Shown: positions 42,979 to 51,638, counted from the stretch's first letter. The stretch is DNA of 64,000 nt from Paraburkholderia sp. BL25I1N1 (GCF_003002025.1 NZ_PVZB01000024.1:62001-126000), one strand, 5' to 3'. Notes: generated from the sequence alone by a model not told the origin. Made by a program: numbers and translations.

Positions 42979-44610
42979 ATGCAATACGACTACATCATCG
43001 TCGGTGCAGGCTCGGGCGGTTGCACGCTGGCGAGCCGTCTCGCGGATAGCTGCCCGGACGCGACGATCGCGCTGATTGACGCCGGACCGCACACGGACCG
43101 CAATCTGTTGGTCAATATGCCGGTCGGCGTGGCGGCGGTGGTGCCGCACAAACTCAAGACCAACTACGGTTATCTGACCACGCCGCAACCGGGGCTCGGC
43201 GGACGGCAAGGGTATCAGCCGCGCGGGCGCGGCTTCGGCGGATCGAGTGCGATCAACGCGATGATTTACACGCGCGGCCATCCGCTCGATTACGACGAGT
43301 GGGCGGAACTGGGCTGCGAAGGCTGGTCGTGGGCGGAGGTGCTGCCGTATTTCCGCCGCGCCGAAGGCAACCAGCGTGGCGCCGATGCATGGCACGGCGA
43401 CAGCGGCCCGCTGACCGTCTCCGATCTGCGCTATCAGAATCCGTTTTCGCGGCGTTTCGTGCAGGCGGCGATGGAAGCCGGCCACAAGCCGAATGCCGAC
43501 TTCAACGGCGCGGATCAGGAAGGGATCGGCTTCTATCAGGTGACGCAGCGCGACGGACGCCGCTGCAGCGTGGCGCGCGCCTATATCTACGACCGTGCGC
43601 GTCCCAACCTGCATACGATCGCCGACGCGACGGTGCTGCGCGTCGCCTTCAACGGCAAGCGCGCGAGCGGCGTAGAGATCGTGCGCGGCGGCCGCACGGA
43701 AACGCTCGGGGCACGCGGGGAAGTGGTGCTTGCCGCAGGCGCATTCAATTCGCCGCAACTGCTGATGTGCTCGGGTATCGGACCGGCTGCGCATCTGCAG
43801 TCGCTTGGCATTGCGGTGCTGCACGACGCGCCGGAGGTCGGTCAGAACCTGATCGACCACGTCGATTTCACCATCAACAAACGGGTTTCGTCGATCGAGC
43901 CGACCGGCTTTTCGATTCGCGGCATCGCGCGAATGCTGCCGCAGTTCGTCACGTTCATGCGCCACGGGCGCGGCATGCTGTCGAGCAATGTCGCCGAGGC
44001 GGGCGGTTTTCTGAAGAGCAAGCCGACGCTCGACCGGCCGGATCTGCAATTGCATTTCTGCGCGGCCATCGTCGACGATCACAACCGTCACATGCACTGG
44101 GGTCACGGTTATTCGCTGCACGTGTGCGTGTTGCGGCCGCACAGCCGCGGCACCGTGACGCTCGCGAGCGCCGATGCGCGCACCGCGCCGGTGATCGACC
44201 CGCGTTTCTTCAGCGACCCGCGCGATCTCGATCTATTGGTGGACGGCGCGCGGATAGCGCGGCGTATTCTCGACGCGCCCTCGCTTGCGTTGCACGGCGG
44301 CAGCGAGTTGTACACGCATCCTGGCCAGTCGGACAGAGAGTTGCGTCGCACGATCGCCGAGCATGCCGACACGATCTATCACCCGGTGGCCACGTGCCGG
44401 ATGGGCGGCGACGCGCGCTCGGTGGTCGATCCGCAGTTGCGGGTGCGCGGCGTCACGGGGCTGCGGATCGTCGACGCTTCGGTGATGCCAACGCTGATCG
44501 GCGGTAACACGAATGCGCCGACGGTGATGATCGGCGAGCGCGCGGCGGATCTGATCGCGGCGGCTCGTCGCGAGCCGCAAGCGGAGTTGCAGATGGCGTC
44601 GATCAGCTGA
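42979..44610 (+). CDS. GMC-family FAD-dependent alcohol oxidoreductase
   Basis: This is a 543-residue glucose-methanol-choline oxidoreductase. ATG 42979 follows AGGAGG, and the upstream in-frame ATG (42931) adds nothing recognisable. The FAD motif GAGSGG (residues 9-14), the GMC signature (RGFGGSSAINAMIYTRGHPLDYDEWA) and the catalytic His468 in TIYHPVATCRMG are intact. Resemblance is to choline/alkanol dehydrogenases (BetA/AlkJ type); the substrate is unknown. Beside an aldehyde dehydrogenase it could catalyse the first step of an alcohol-to-acid route. Confidence 0.92.
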   Translation: MQYDYIIVGAGSGGCTLASRLADSCPDATIALIDAGPHTDRNLLVNMPVGVAAVVPHKLKTNYGYLTTPQPGLGGRQGYQPRGRGFGGSSAINAMIYTRGHPLDYDEWAELGCEGWSWAEVLPYFRRAEGNQRGADAWHGDSGPLTVSDLRYQNPFSRRFVQAAMEAGHKPNADFNGADQEGIGFYQVTQRDGRRCSVARAYIYDRARPNLHTIADATVLRVAFNGKRASGVEIVRGGRTETLGARGEVVLAAGAFNSPQLLMCSGIGPAAHLQSLGIAVLHDAPEVGQNLIDHVDFTINKRVSSIEPTGFSIRGIARMLPQFVTFMRHGRGMLSSNVAEAGGFLKSKPTLDRPDLQLHFCAAIVDDHNRHMHWGHGYSLHVCVLRPHSRGTVTLASADARTAPVIDPRFFSDPRDLDLLVDGARIARRILDAPSLALHGGSELYTHPGQSDRELRRTIAEHADTIYHPVATCRMGGDARSVVDPQLRVRGVTGLRIVDASVMPTLIGGNTNAPTVMIGERAADLIAAARREPQAELQMASIS

Positions 44611-44745
44611 GCCGGCATGGCGGCGAATGCCGCCTGCACGATCGGCGATATGTCAGATTTTGCCGCCAAATATAAGACAACTTGAGCGAACGTCTGCCAA
44701 TTCGTCATAAATTGTGCCGTTTCGTTTATGAGATTTCCCGAAACC

Positions 44746-44751
44746 TATAAT
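44746..44751 (+). promoter_or_regulatory. Consensus -10 box upstream of the DUF937/OmpA gene
   Basis: TATAAT lies 58 bases before the ATG in a locally AT-rich stretch (44640-44755). A good -35 at 16-18 bases is not obvious. Confidence 0.5.
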
Positions 44752-44809
44752 CGCGCCGCAAAAAGGAGCGCGTCAGGTGACGCGTTCGGGAACTCAAGGA
44801 AGCGAAGCG

Positions 44810-46564
44810 ATGAGCATCAACGCAATTCAATTGATTCAGTCCGCCATGACGGACGGTGTGGTGCGGCAGCTAGCGGGCCGCCTGGGGCTACCGGCGGACG
44901 CGACTCAAAAGGTGCTGTCCGTCGCGGCGCCGACGCTTGTCGCCGGTCTGATGCAAAAGGGTGCGACGCTCGACGGTGCGCGTTCGCTGTTCGCCACGAT
45001 CCTCTCGCCGGAAGTGAACGGCCATATCGCCGAACAACTGCCGCATCTGATCGACAGCACGAATGGCTTGAGCCGACTGGAAATGGCCGGGCGGCAGTTG
45101 CTCGAACGAACACTGGACCGCCGCGTCGACGCGCTGAGCGACGAAGTCGCCTCGCAAACCGGCGTGCCGGCGCATGCCACGCACGCCATGACGGGCATCG
45201 TCGGGGCAACGCTGCTTGGCTTGCTGAAGCGGCATTGTCTCGAAGGTCAGGGCAACGCCGGACAACTGCCCACGCTGCTGGGCCATCAACTGCCGGTCAT
45301 CGCGCCTTATCTGAACGACCGCCTGATGGCCGCGCTCGGTCTGGGCGGTGTCGGCGCGTTTGCCGGCAACATTCTGGCGCAACTGAAGGCTGTTTCGTCG
45401 CACATCGATCATCCGACGCCCGCGGCGAAGCCGGTCGCGGACGCCTTGTCGACCATCCACGTGCCCGCGGGCGCCGTGGTGCGCGAAAAGCGCCGTTCGC
45501 ACACGTGGCTGTGGTGGCTGCTCGCCGCAATCGCGGCGGTGCTGGCGTTTCTGTTTTTGCGTGGCTGCCAGAGTGAGCAGAACGCCAGCCGCGCCGCAGG
45601 ACACAACAGTTCCGAAGCTGCGGTTAGCGTGCAACCGGCTTCGGCGCCTGTTCAGGCGTCGGCCGCTGCGGCGGCCGCCAGCGATGCGGCGGCGTCGGCT
45701 CCCGTCGCCAGCGCCGCAGCGCCCGCCAGCGCGGCGAGCGACGCGCAGCAACCCGCCGCCGCACTCGCACCGACTCAAGACAGCCAGCTCAGCTTCACCG
45801 TCGACTCAGCCGGCAAACCCACGCTGACCGCCACGGTGGGCAGCGAAGCTGAAAAGACGCTGCTGATCGATCAGCTGACGAAGCGCCTCGGTCAATACAA
45901 CTTCGTGCCCAACATCACGGTCGATCCGGCCACGAAACCGGCCGACTGGCTTGCGCATTTCGACAGTCTGTTGCCGTTGCTTTCGCTGCCCGGCGCGGAA
46001 GTGAAAGTGGTCGGCACGCACATCGAACTGAGCGGCGCTGCCGCGGACAAGAAGCTCGGCTGGCTCGACAAGCTGAAGTCGCTGTTCGGCACGTCGTATC
46101 AGATCGGTTCGTTCGACGTTGCGCACGCCGTCGCCGATGCCAACGATAACTTCCGCAGCGCGATCAAGAACCTGCTCACGCCGGATAGCTCGTGCGCCGC
46201 AGCGGATGTGGTCAAGGTGCTGAACCTGCAGGTGATCAACTTCGCGAGCGCCAGCGCGCATGTACCGGCTTCGGCGGTGGATGATCTGAAGCAATCGGCG
46301 CGCGTGCTGAACGCCTGCGCCAGCAACGGCAAGACCGCGCGTCTGGAAGTGGCGGGCTATTCGGACAACGTCGGCGGCGAAGGCGCGAATCTGCAATTGT
46401 CGAAGCAACGTGCCGAAGCGGTGCGCGCCTACCTCGTCAAGACAGGCGTGCCGGCTGATTCGCTGTTGGCGCAAGGCTATGGCCAGGCGCGTCCGGTGGC
46501 GAGCAACGACACGGCGAGCGGCCGCTTTGCCAATCGCCGCATCGAGTTCGTCGCGCAGCAGTGA
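44810..46564 (+). CDS. DUF937 / OmpA-like fusion membrane protein
   Basis: This is a 584-residue protein. Residues about 1-190 form a DUF937 domain (IQLIQSAMTDGVVRQLAGRLGLPADATQKVLSVAAPTLVAGLMQK). One transmembrane helix lies at about 233-252, followed by an Ala/Pro/Ser-rich linker and a BON-like domain (LSFTVDSAGKPTLTATVGSEAEKTLLID). The C-terminal OmpA-like peptidoglycan-binding domain starts at about 475 (INFASASAHVPASAVDDLKQSARVL, YSDNVGGEGANLQLSKQRAEAVRAYLV). The topology puts DUF937 in the cytoplasm and OmpA in the periplasm. It may tether the envelope to peptidoglycan; no function is known to me. Confidence 0.88.
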   Translation: MSINAIQLIQSAMTDGVVRQLAGRLGLPADATQKVLSVAAPTLVAGLMQKGATLDGARSLFATILSPEVNGHIAEQLPHLIDSTNGLSRLEMAGRQLLERTLDRRVDALSDEVASQTGVPAHATHAMTGIVGATLLGLLKRHCLEGQGNAGQLPTLLGHQLPVIAPYLNDRLMAALGLGGVGAFAGNILAQLKAVSSHIDHPTPAAKPVADALSTIHVPAGAVVREKRRSHTWLWWLLAAIAAVLAFLFLRGCQSEQNASRAAGHNSSEAAVSVQPASAPVQASAAAAAASDAAASAPVASAAAPASAASDAQQPAAALAPTQDSQLSFTVDSAGKPTLTATVGSEAEKTLLIDQLTKRLGQYNFVPNITVDPATKPADWLAHFDSLLPLLSLPGAEVKVVGTHIELSGAAADKKLGWLDKLKSLFGTSYQIGSFDVAHAVADANDNFRSAIKNLLTPDSSCAAADVVKVLNLQVINFASASAHVPASAVDDLKQSARVLNACASNGKTARLEVAGYSDNVGGEGANLQLSKQRAEAVRAYLVKTGVPADSLLAQGYGQARPVASNDTASGRFANRRIEFVAQQ

Positions 46565-46592
46565 TTGCGGGCTGAATCCATCCCTTAAGACA

Positions 46593-46618
46593 TGCCGCCC
46601 GGTTTGCGCCGGGCGGCA
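46593..46618. terminator. Bidirectional hairpin between the OmpA-like and LysR genes
   Basis: The arms TGCCGCCCGG and CCGGGCGGCA pair perfectly over 10 bp around a 6-base loop, between two convergent stops. There is no U tract. Confidence 0.6.
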
Positions 46619-46623
46619 CTGCC

Positions 46624-47586
46624 TCACTCGGGGGGCCGTGCGGGAAACGGTGTCGTGATACCGGTCACGCCGATACCCGGCCCGAGCATGAAATCGTCGG
46701 CGGCCTGGCCGGGCAGCGCTTCCCGCGCGACTTCGAGCCACGCGCGTGCGGCGTGTGACAGATAGCCATCGCGACGCCAGCCGATCGCCATTTCCCATGG
46801 TATCTCCGGTTCCACCACCGGTCGGCAGGTGAACTGCGCGGGGTCCAGACGCCGGCAGTACGGCGCCGGCAACAGCGCAATGCCGACTCCGGCCAGCACC
46901 AGCGCCGCCATGAAATCCCAATGCCCGCTGCGTCCGACAATGGTCGGCGCAAAGCCGGCGGTGCGGCATGCGTTCAGGACGACATCATTGAGAGCCAGAC
47001 TTTCGCCGTAGAACACGAACGGCTCGTTGGCCAGTTGAGCGAGCGGCACCTCATGCAGCTCGTCCCAGCTCGAGCCCGTGCGTGCAACGAGCCACAGCAA
47101 CTGACGCGTCATGGGCAGCACGTCGATATTTTCCGGGTCGACCGGCTGCAGCACGCCGCCTAATTCCAGTTCGCCGTTGATCAGCGCGGTTTCAATGGCG
47201 CGCGAACCCTGTTCGAACAGCTTGAGTTCGATTTTCGGATAGCGCTGACGAAACATGGCGATGGCCGGCGTGAAGAGCGAGCCGCCCATGGGCGGAATGC
47301 CGATGGTGAGTTGACCGCGGCCGAGCGTGTCGAGATCGTTCAGTTCAGCCTGCAGTTGCGCGTGCGCCGCCAGCACGTCCTGGCCGCGCTGATAGACGAT
47401 CCGGCCGGCATCGGTCAGCACCATCTGGCGCCCGTCGCGCAGCAGCAGCGGCGAGCCGATTTCATCTTCCAGCGACTTGACCATTTTGCTGATGGTCGGC
47501 TGCGTCACGAACATCTGCTCGGCCGCGACGGTGAAACTCTGCTGACGCACCACTTCGACGAAATACCGCAGCGCACGTAGTTCCAC
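46624..47586 (-). CDS. LysR-family transcriptional regulator
   Basis: This is a 320-residue LysR-type regulator from GTG 47586, chosen because VELRALRYFVEVVRQQSFTVAAEQMFVTQPTISKMVKSLEDEIG is the full helix-turn-helix start; the frame is open further upstream without LysR features. The effector domain runs from about residue 90 (LTIGIPPMGGSLFTPAIAMFRQRYP). A perfect 15-bp palindrome with the T-N11-A pattern lies 17 bases upstream of the start, fitting autoregulation and control of the divergent glycosyltransferase. The effector is unknown. Confidence 0.93.
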   Translation of the reverse strand: MELRALRYFVEVVRQQSFTVAAEQMFVTQPTISKMVKSLEDEIGSPLLLRDGRQMVLTDAGRIVYQRGQDVLAAHAQLQAELNDLDTLGRGQLTIGIPPMGGSLFTPAIAMFRQRYPKIELKLFEQGSRAIETALINGELELGGVLQPVDPENIDVLPMTRQLLWLVARTGSSWDELHEVPLAQLANEPFVFYGESLALNDVVLNACRTAGFAPTIVGRSGHWDFMAALVLAGVGIALLPAPYCRRLDPAQFTCRPVVEPEIPWEMAIGWRRDGYLSHAARAWLEVAREALPGQAADDFMLGPGIGVTGITTPFPARPPE

Positions 47587-47602
47587 GATCTCTGGCTCCA
47601 GA

Positions 47603-47617
47603 ATTCCAAATTGGAAT
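47603..47617. promoter_or_regulatory. LysR-type operator (T-N11-A palindrome)
   Basis: ATTCCAAATTGGAAT is a perfect palindrome around a central A. It lies between the LysR gene and the divergent glycosyltransferase gene. Confidence 0.75.
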
Positions 47618-47719
47618 GATTCGGCTGATTGTAAGTCAATATATTTATATTGCAGAGTGCCGATCCGACGACGCGGCAGCCAATTCAAGATACGCCCGGC
47701 GGCAAGCGGAATAACATCA

Positions 47720-48535
47720 ATGGATTTTCAACCGCCGACCCGCCCATCACCCCGGTTCCTCATGACGCCTATTTCGATCATCATTCCCTGCTATAACGGC
47801 GCGGCGACGCTGGCGCGTGCTCTGCAAAGTTGCCAGACCCAGCCTGGGACCACGCAGATAATCGTGGTGGATGACGGCTCGGCCGACGCTTCCACGGACA
47901 TCGTGGCGCAATGCGGCCGCGTCGACGCGCGCGTGGGGCTGTTGCGGATGCCATACAACGGCGGGCCGGCCCGAGCGCGCAACTGGGGCGCGATGCATGC
48001 GTCGCACGACCTGATTGCGTTCCTCGACGCCGACGACGAATACCTGCCCGGCGCCCTCGCCGCGGCGAGCGCATTCCTCGCGCAAAATCCCACGCAGGTG
48101 TCCGTGCGGCTCGACGTCGAGTACGCGGATTTTCCGCGCGACCTCACGGCTCACCCTGACTTCGCCGCGCATGCTGCGACGCTTAGCAATACGGTGCCGA
48201 GTGGCCTGTTCATTCGCCGGGCGGCTTATCTCGCGCTCGGCGGCTTTCCAATGGACGATGCGTTCCGCCGGATCGGTGGCGAAGACGGCGCGTTTTCGTG
48301 GGCGTTGCGCGATATATTCGGCAACCCACGGTTGAGCGACGCGAAGCGCGTGCGCATGCATTACCACGCGGGAATTCACGCCGAACGTTACTTTCGCGTC
48401 GCGCTCGGATTGCAGATTCCGGATCCCGCCGATGTCGCCGAAGCGTTCCGCGTTTCCAGGCAGTTTCTCGAGACCGCGCGTGCCGGCATAGCGCAATTGC
48501 GCACGGCGAACGTGACGACCGGGGCCGCCGCCTGA
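47720..48535 (+). CDS. Family 2 glycosyltransferase
   Basis: From ATG 47720 this is a 271-residue GT-A-fold glycosyltransferase; an inner ATG at 47762 (MTPISIIIPCYNG) would remove 14 residues and is equally plausible. SIIIPCYNGAATLARAL, VVDDGSADAS and IAFLDADDEY (the DxD metal site) define the family. Acceptor and sugar are unknown. It is divergent from the LysR regulator and is followed by the ahcY leader region. Confidence 0.85.
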   Translation: MDFQPPTRPSPRFLMTPISIIIPCYNGAATLARALQSCQTQPGTTQIIVVDDGSADASTDIVAQCGRVDARVGLLRMPYNGGPARARNWGAMHASHDLIAFLDADDEYLPGALAAASAFLAQNPTQVSVRLDVEYADFPRDLTAHPDFAAHAATLSNTVPSGLFIRRAAYLALGGFPMDDAFRRIGGEDGAFSWALRDIFGNPRLSDAKRVRMHYHAGIHAERYFRVALGLQIPDPADVAEAFRVSRQFLETARAGIAQLRTANVTTGAAA

Positions 48536-48650
48536 CAGGCCGAGCGGCGTCTGCGAGGCGTCCATAACGGCGCTCGCGTACACGCTCGAAGCGCGAGGAA
48601 CCCGCATCGCCTGAAAACCGGATCCACGCCCCGAAGCCATCTCGTTTTGC

Positions 48651-48656
48651 TACAAT
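48651..48656 (+). promoter_or_regulatory. Extended -10 promoter element for ahcY
   Basis: TACAAT is preceded by TGC, an extended -10. It lies 8 bases before the riboswitch P1 helix. No clear -35 is seen. Confidence 0.6.
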
Positions 48657-48664
48657 CGCCGTTC

Positions 48665-48734
48665 GTCTTCGAGGAGCGTTGCGACGGGTACCGCGAATCA
48701 GCCTATTCGCCGGCCGCCCGCCAGGCTCGGAGAC
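48665..48734 (+). ncRNA. SAH riboswitch upstream of ahcY
   Basis: The P1 arms GTCTTCGAG (48665-48673) and CTCGGAGAC (48726-48734) pair with one G-U. The conserved core GAGGAGCGTTGCGAC follows the 5' arm, and GCCAGGCTCGG forms the 3' side. This is the pattern of the S-adenosylhomocysteine riboswitch, found before ahcY in Burkholderia, Pseudomonas and relatives. It senses SAH and switches on the SAH hydrolase that removes it. Confidence 0.9.
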
Positions 48735-48752
48735 TTCAATCGGAGGGCTCGG

Positions 48753-48809
48753 ATGCGCATTGCGCTTTCCTGGCCACCGCATCGAACCGCGCTCACGTCA
48801 AATTTCTAG
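48753..48809 (+). CDS. Possible 18-codon leader ORF between riboswitch and ahcY
   Basis: ATG 48753 is preceded by GGAGGG (48742-48747) at good spacing and runs 18 codons to TAG 48807-48809, 24 bases before ahcY. The peptide (MRIALSWPPHRTALTSNF) shows no family. The ribosome site lies just after the riboswitch P1 helix. A translated leader is possible, but this could equally be chance. Confidence 0.35.
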   Translation: MRIALSWPPHRTALTSNF

Positions 48810-48833
48810 TCACTACTTAGAAAGGAGGGCGTG

Positions 48834-50255
48834 ATGAACGCCGCTGTTATCGATTCCAAAAATTCCCAGGACTTCGTTGTTGCCGACATGTCGCTTGCCG
48901 ACTGGGGCCGCAAGGAACTCAACATCGCCGAGACGGAAATGCCCGGTCTCGTGCAAACGCGCGAAGAGTACAAGGCGCAGCAGCCGCTGAAGGGCGCGCG
49001 CATTGCAGGTTCACTGCACATGACGATCCAGACCGGTGTGCTGATCGAGACGCTGACGGCGCTTGGCGCCGACGTGCGCTGGGCCTCGTGCAACATCTTC
49101 TCGACGCAAGATCACGCCGCCGCGGCAATCGCCAAGGCCGGCACGCCGGTGTTCGCATTCAAGGGCGAATCGCTCGACGAGTACTGGGAATTCTCGCACC
49201 GCATTTTCGAATGGCCGAACGGCGAATTCGCCAACATGATCCTCGACGACGGCGGCGACGCCACGTTGCTGCTGATCCTGGGCTCGAAAGCGGAAAAAGA
49301 CCGCTCGGTGATCTCGAAGCCGACGAATGAAGAAGAAGTCGCGCTGTACAAATCGATCGCTTCGCACCTCGACGCTGACCCGACGTGGTACTCCACGCGC
49401 CTCGCGCACATTCAGGGCGTGACGGAAGAAACCACGACTGGCGTGCACCGTCTGTATCAGATGGAAAAGGAAGGCCGTCTGCCGTTCCCGGCGATCAACG
49501 TCAACGACTCGGTCACCAAGTCGAAGTTCGACAACCTTTACGGCTGCCGTGAGTCGCTGGTCGACGGCATCAAGCGCGCAACCGATGTGATGATCGCGGG
49601 CAAGATCGCCGTGGTCGCCGGTTACGGCGACGTGGGCAAGGGCTGCGCGCAATCGCTGCGCGGTCTGGGCGCGACCGTGTGGGTCACCGAAATCGACCCG
49701 ATCTGCGCGCTGCAGGCGGCAATGGAAGGCTACCGCGTCGTGACGATGGAATACGCGGCGGACAAGGCCGACATCTTCGTGACGGCAACCGGCAACTACC
49801 ATGTGATCGGCCACGACCATATGAAGGCGATGCGTCACAACGCGATCGTCTGCAACATCGGTCACTTCGATTCGGAAATCGACGTGGCGTCGACCCGTCA
49901 GTACGAATGGGACAACATCAAGCCGCAAGTCGACCACATCATTTTCCCGGACGGCAAGCGCGTGATCCTGCTGGCTGAAGGCCGCCTCGTGAACCTGGGT
50001 TGCGCGACGGGCCACCCGTCGTTCGTGATGTCGAACTCGTTCACGAACCAGACGCTTGCGCAGATCGAACTGTTCACGCAAGGCAAGAAGTACGAGAACA
50101 AGGTGTACGTGTTGCCGAAGCATCTGGACGAGAAGGTCGCACGCCTGCATCTGGCGCGCATCGGCGCGAACCTGACCGTGCTGTCGGACGATCAGGCCGG
50201 CTACATCGGCGTCGACAAGAACGGTCCGTTCAAGCCGAACCACTACCGCTATTAA
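48834..50255 (+). CDS. ahcY: S-adenosylhomocysteine hydrolase
   Basis: This is a 473-residue enzyme that converts S-adenosylhomocysteine to adenosine and homocysteine in the methyl cycle. The NAD-binding motif GYGDVG is at residues 263-268. Typical stretches are ADMSLADWGRKELNIAETEMPGL, SLHMTIQTGVLIETL, and the C-terminal LDEKVARLHLARIGANLTVLSDDQAGYIGVDKNGPFKPNHYRY. ATG 48834 follows AAAGGAGG at 5 bases. Expression is under the upstream SAH riboswitch. metF, two genes on, supplies methyl groups for the homocysteine produced. Confidence 0.98.
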   Translation: MNAAVIDSKNSQDFVVADMSLADWGRKELNIAETEMPGLVQTREEYKAQQPLKGARIAGSLHMTIQTGVLIETLTALGADVRWASCNIFSTQDHAAAAIAKAGTPVFAFKGESLDEYWEFSHRIFEWPNGEFANMILDDGGDATLLLILGSKAEKDRSVISKPTNEEEVALYKSIASHLDADPTWYSTRLAHIQGVTEETTTGVHRLYQMEKEGRLPFPAINVNDSVTKSKFDNLYGCRESLVDGIKRATDVMIAGKIAVVAGYGDVGKGCAQSLRGLGATVWVTEIDPICALQAAMEGYRVVTMEYAADKADIFVTATGNYHVIGHDHMKAMRHNAIVCNIGHFDSEIDVASTRQYEWDNIKPQVDHIIFPDGKRVILLAEGRLVNLGCATGHPSFVMSNSFTNQTLAQIELFTQGKKYENKVYVLPKHLDEKVARLHLARIGANLTVLSDDQAGYIGVDKNGPFKPNHYRY

Positions 50256-50297
50256 GCGCGTCGCGGCGGTTTGACCGCATGACAGCTTGACGACAGG

Positions 50298-50319
50298 GCG
50301 GCGCACGATGCGCCGCTTT
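50298..50319 (+). terminator. Short terminator-like hairpin after ahcY
   Basis: The arms GCGGCGCA and TGCGCCGC with a CGA loop are followed by TTT. It could partly end the ahcY transcript before the membrane-protein gene. Confidence 0.5.
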
Positions 50320-50384
50320 GTCCGCCATGCCCGCCGCTTTGCGCGCTTTTTTCGTTATCGGACATCCTGCCAAAGGAGCTCTAC

Positions 50385-50738
50385 ATGACCTTGCTGCTGA
50401 CCTGGCTGATCAACGCGCTTGCGCTCCTGATCATCACCTACCTCGTTCCGTCGATTCATATCCGCAGTTTCGGCACCGCATTGATCGTCGCGGTGGTGCT
50501 CGGGTTGATCAACACGATCCTGCGGCCGGTTCTGATCCTGCTGACGCTGCCCGTCACGATTCTCACGCTCGGACTCTTCATTCTGGTGGTCAATGCGCTG
50601 TGCTTCTGGCTGTGCGCGTCACTCCTGAAGGGCTTCGAAGTGTCGGGTTTCTGGTCGGCGTTCATCGGCTCGATTCTGTACAGCATCGTTTCCTGGCTGC
50701 TGTCCGCGCTTATTTTCGGCAACCGCAGTCTCGGTTGA
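50385..50738 (+). CDS. Four-helix membrane protein, phage-holin 4_2 / YvlD type
   Basis: This is a 117-residue membrane protein with four hydrophobic segments (LINALALLIITYLV, ALIVAVVLGLINTIL, ILTLGLFILVVNALCFWL, SIVSWLLSALIF). The motif LRPVLILLTLPVTILTLGLF is typical of the phage-holin superfamily IV domain, found in many non-phage bacterial proteins of unknown role. AAAGGAGC precedes ATG 50385. It lies between ahcY and metF in a conserved-looking cluster; nothing else phage-like is present. Confidence 0.9.
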   Translation: MTLLLTWLINALALLIITYLVPSIHIRSFGTALIVAVVLGLINTILRPVLILLTLPVTILTLGLFILVVNALCFWLCASLLKGFEVSGFWSAFIGSILYSIVSWLLSALIFGNRSLG

Positions 50739-50749
50739 CCCACTGAATC

Positions 50750-51580
50750 ATGAACCCGATCGAACTATCATTCGAATTCTTCCCGCCGAAAACGCAGGAA
50801 GGCGTCGACAAGCTGCGCGCCACGCGCGCCCAGCTCGTCACGCTCAAGCCCAAGTTCGTGTCCGTCACGTTCGGCGCCGGCGGCTCGACGCAACAGGGCA
50901 CGCTCGATACCGTCGTCGAAATGGCGAAGGAAGGGCTCGAAGCGGCGCCGCACGTGTCGTGCATCGGCTCGTCGAAAGAGAGCCTGCGTGCCATTCTCAA
51001 CGAATACCGCGCGCATGGCATCCGCCATATCGTCGCGCTGCGCGGCGATCTGCCGTCCGGCATGGGCGAAGTCGGCGAGTTGCGTTACGCGTCGGAACTG
51101 GTGAGCTTTATCCGCGCCGAGTTTGGCGACTGGTTCTGGATCGAGGTGGCCGGCTATCCGGAATACCATCCGCAGTCGCGCTCGCCGCGTCACGATCTGG
51201 ACAACTTCGCCCGCAAGGTGAAGGCTGGCGCCAATTCGGCGATCACGCAGTACTTCTTCAACGCGGACGCGTACTTCCGTTTCGTCGACGACGCAAGGAA
51301 GCTCGGCGTGGATGTGCCGATCGTGCCGGGCATCATGCCGATCACGAACTTCTCGCAACTAATGCGTTTCTCGGAGATGTGCGGCGCTGAAGTGCCGCGC
51401 TGGATCGCGCGACGGCTGGAAAGTTTCGGCGACGACCGCGAGTCGATTCGCGCATTCGGGCTGGATGTGGTGACGGACCTGTGCGGGCGTCTCATCGACG
51501 CGAAAGTGCCGGGCCTGCACTTCTACACGCTGAACGGCGCCGCTGCGACCAAGGCGATCTGCGAACGCCTGGGCGCTTAA
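50750..51580 (+). CDS. metF: Methylenetetrahydrofolate reductase
   Basis: This is a 276-residue flavoenzyme that reduces 5,10-methylene-THF to 5-methyl-THF for methionine synthesis. The N-terminus (MNPIELSFEFFPPKTQEGVDKLRATRAQL) is characteristic, with FVSVTFGAGGSTQQGT and the FAD-contacting IVALRGDLPSG. It starts 11 bases after the membrane-protein gene and ends before a strong terminator. With ahcY it forms a methyl-cycle cluster. Confidence 0.97.
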   Translation: MNPIELSFEFFPPKTQEGVDKLRATRAQLVTLKPKFVSVTFGAGGSTQQGTLDTVVEMAKEGLEAAPHVSCIGSSKESLRAILNEYRAHGIRHIVALRGDLPSGMGEVGELRYASELVSFIRAEFGDWFWIEVAGYPEYHPQSRSPRHDLDNFARKVKAGANSAITQYFFNADAYFRFVDDARKLGVDVPIVPGIMPITNFSQLMRFSEMCGAEVPRWIARRLESFGDDRESIRAFGLDVVTDLCGRLIDAKVPGLHFYTLNGAAATKAICERLGA

Positions 51581-51603
51581 GCACCCACCGCGTTTTGAAA
51601 CGA

Positions 51604-51638
51604 AACCGCGCGGCTCATTGAGTCGCGCGGTTTTTTTT
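51604..51638 (+). terminator. Intrinsic terminator after metF
   Basis: The arms AACCGCGCGGCT and AGTCGCGCGGTT (one G-U) with a 5-base loop are followed by eight T residues in total. Confidence 0.95.

Noticed and set aside
50385..50738. Prophage remnant suggested by the phage-holin-type domain
   Set aside because: The domain is common in ordinary bacterial membrane proteins, and no integrase, lysis or structural phage genes are nearby.
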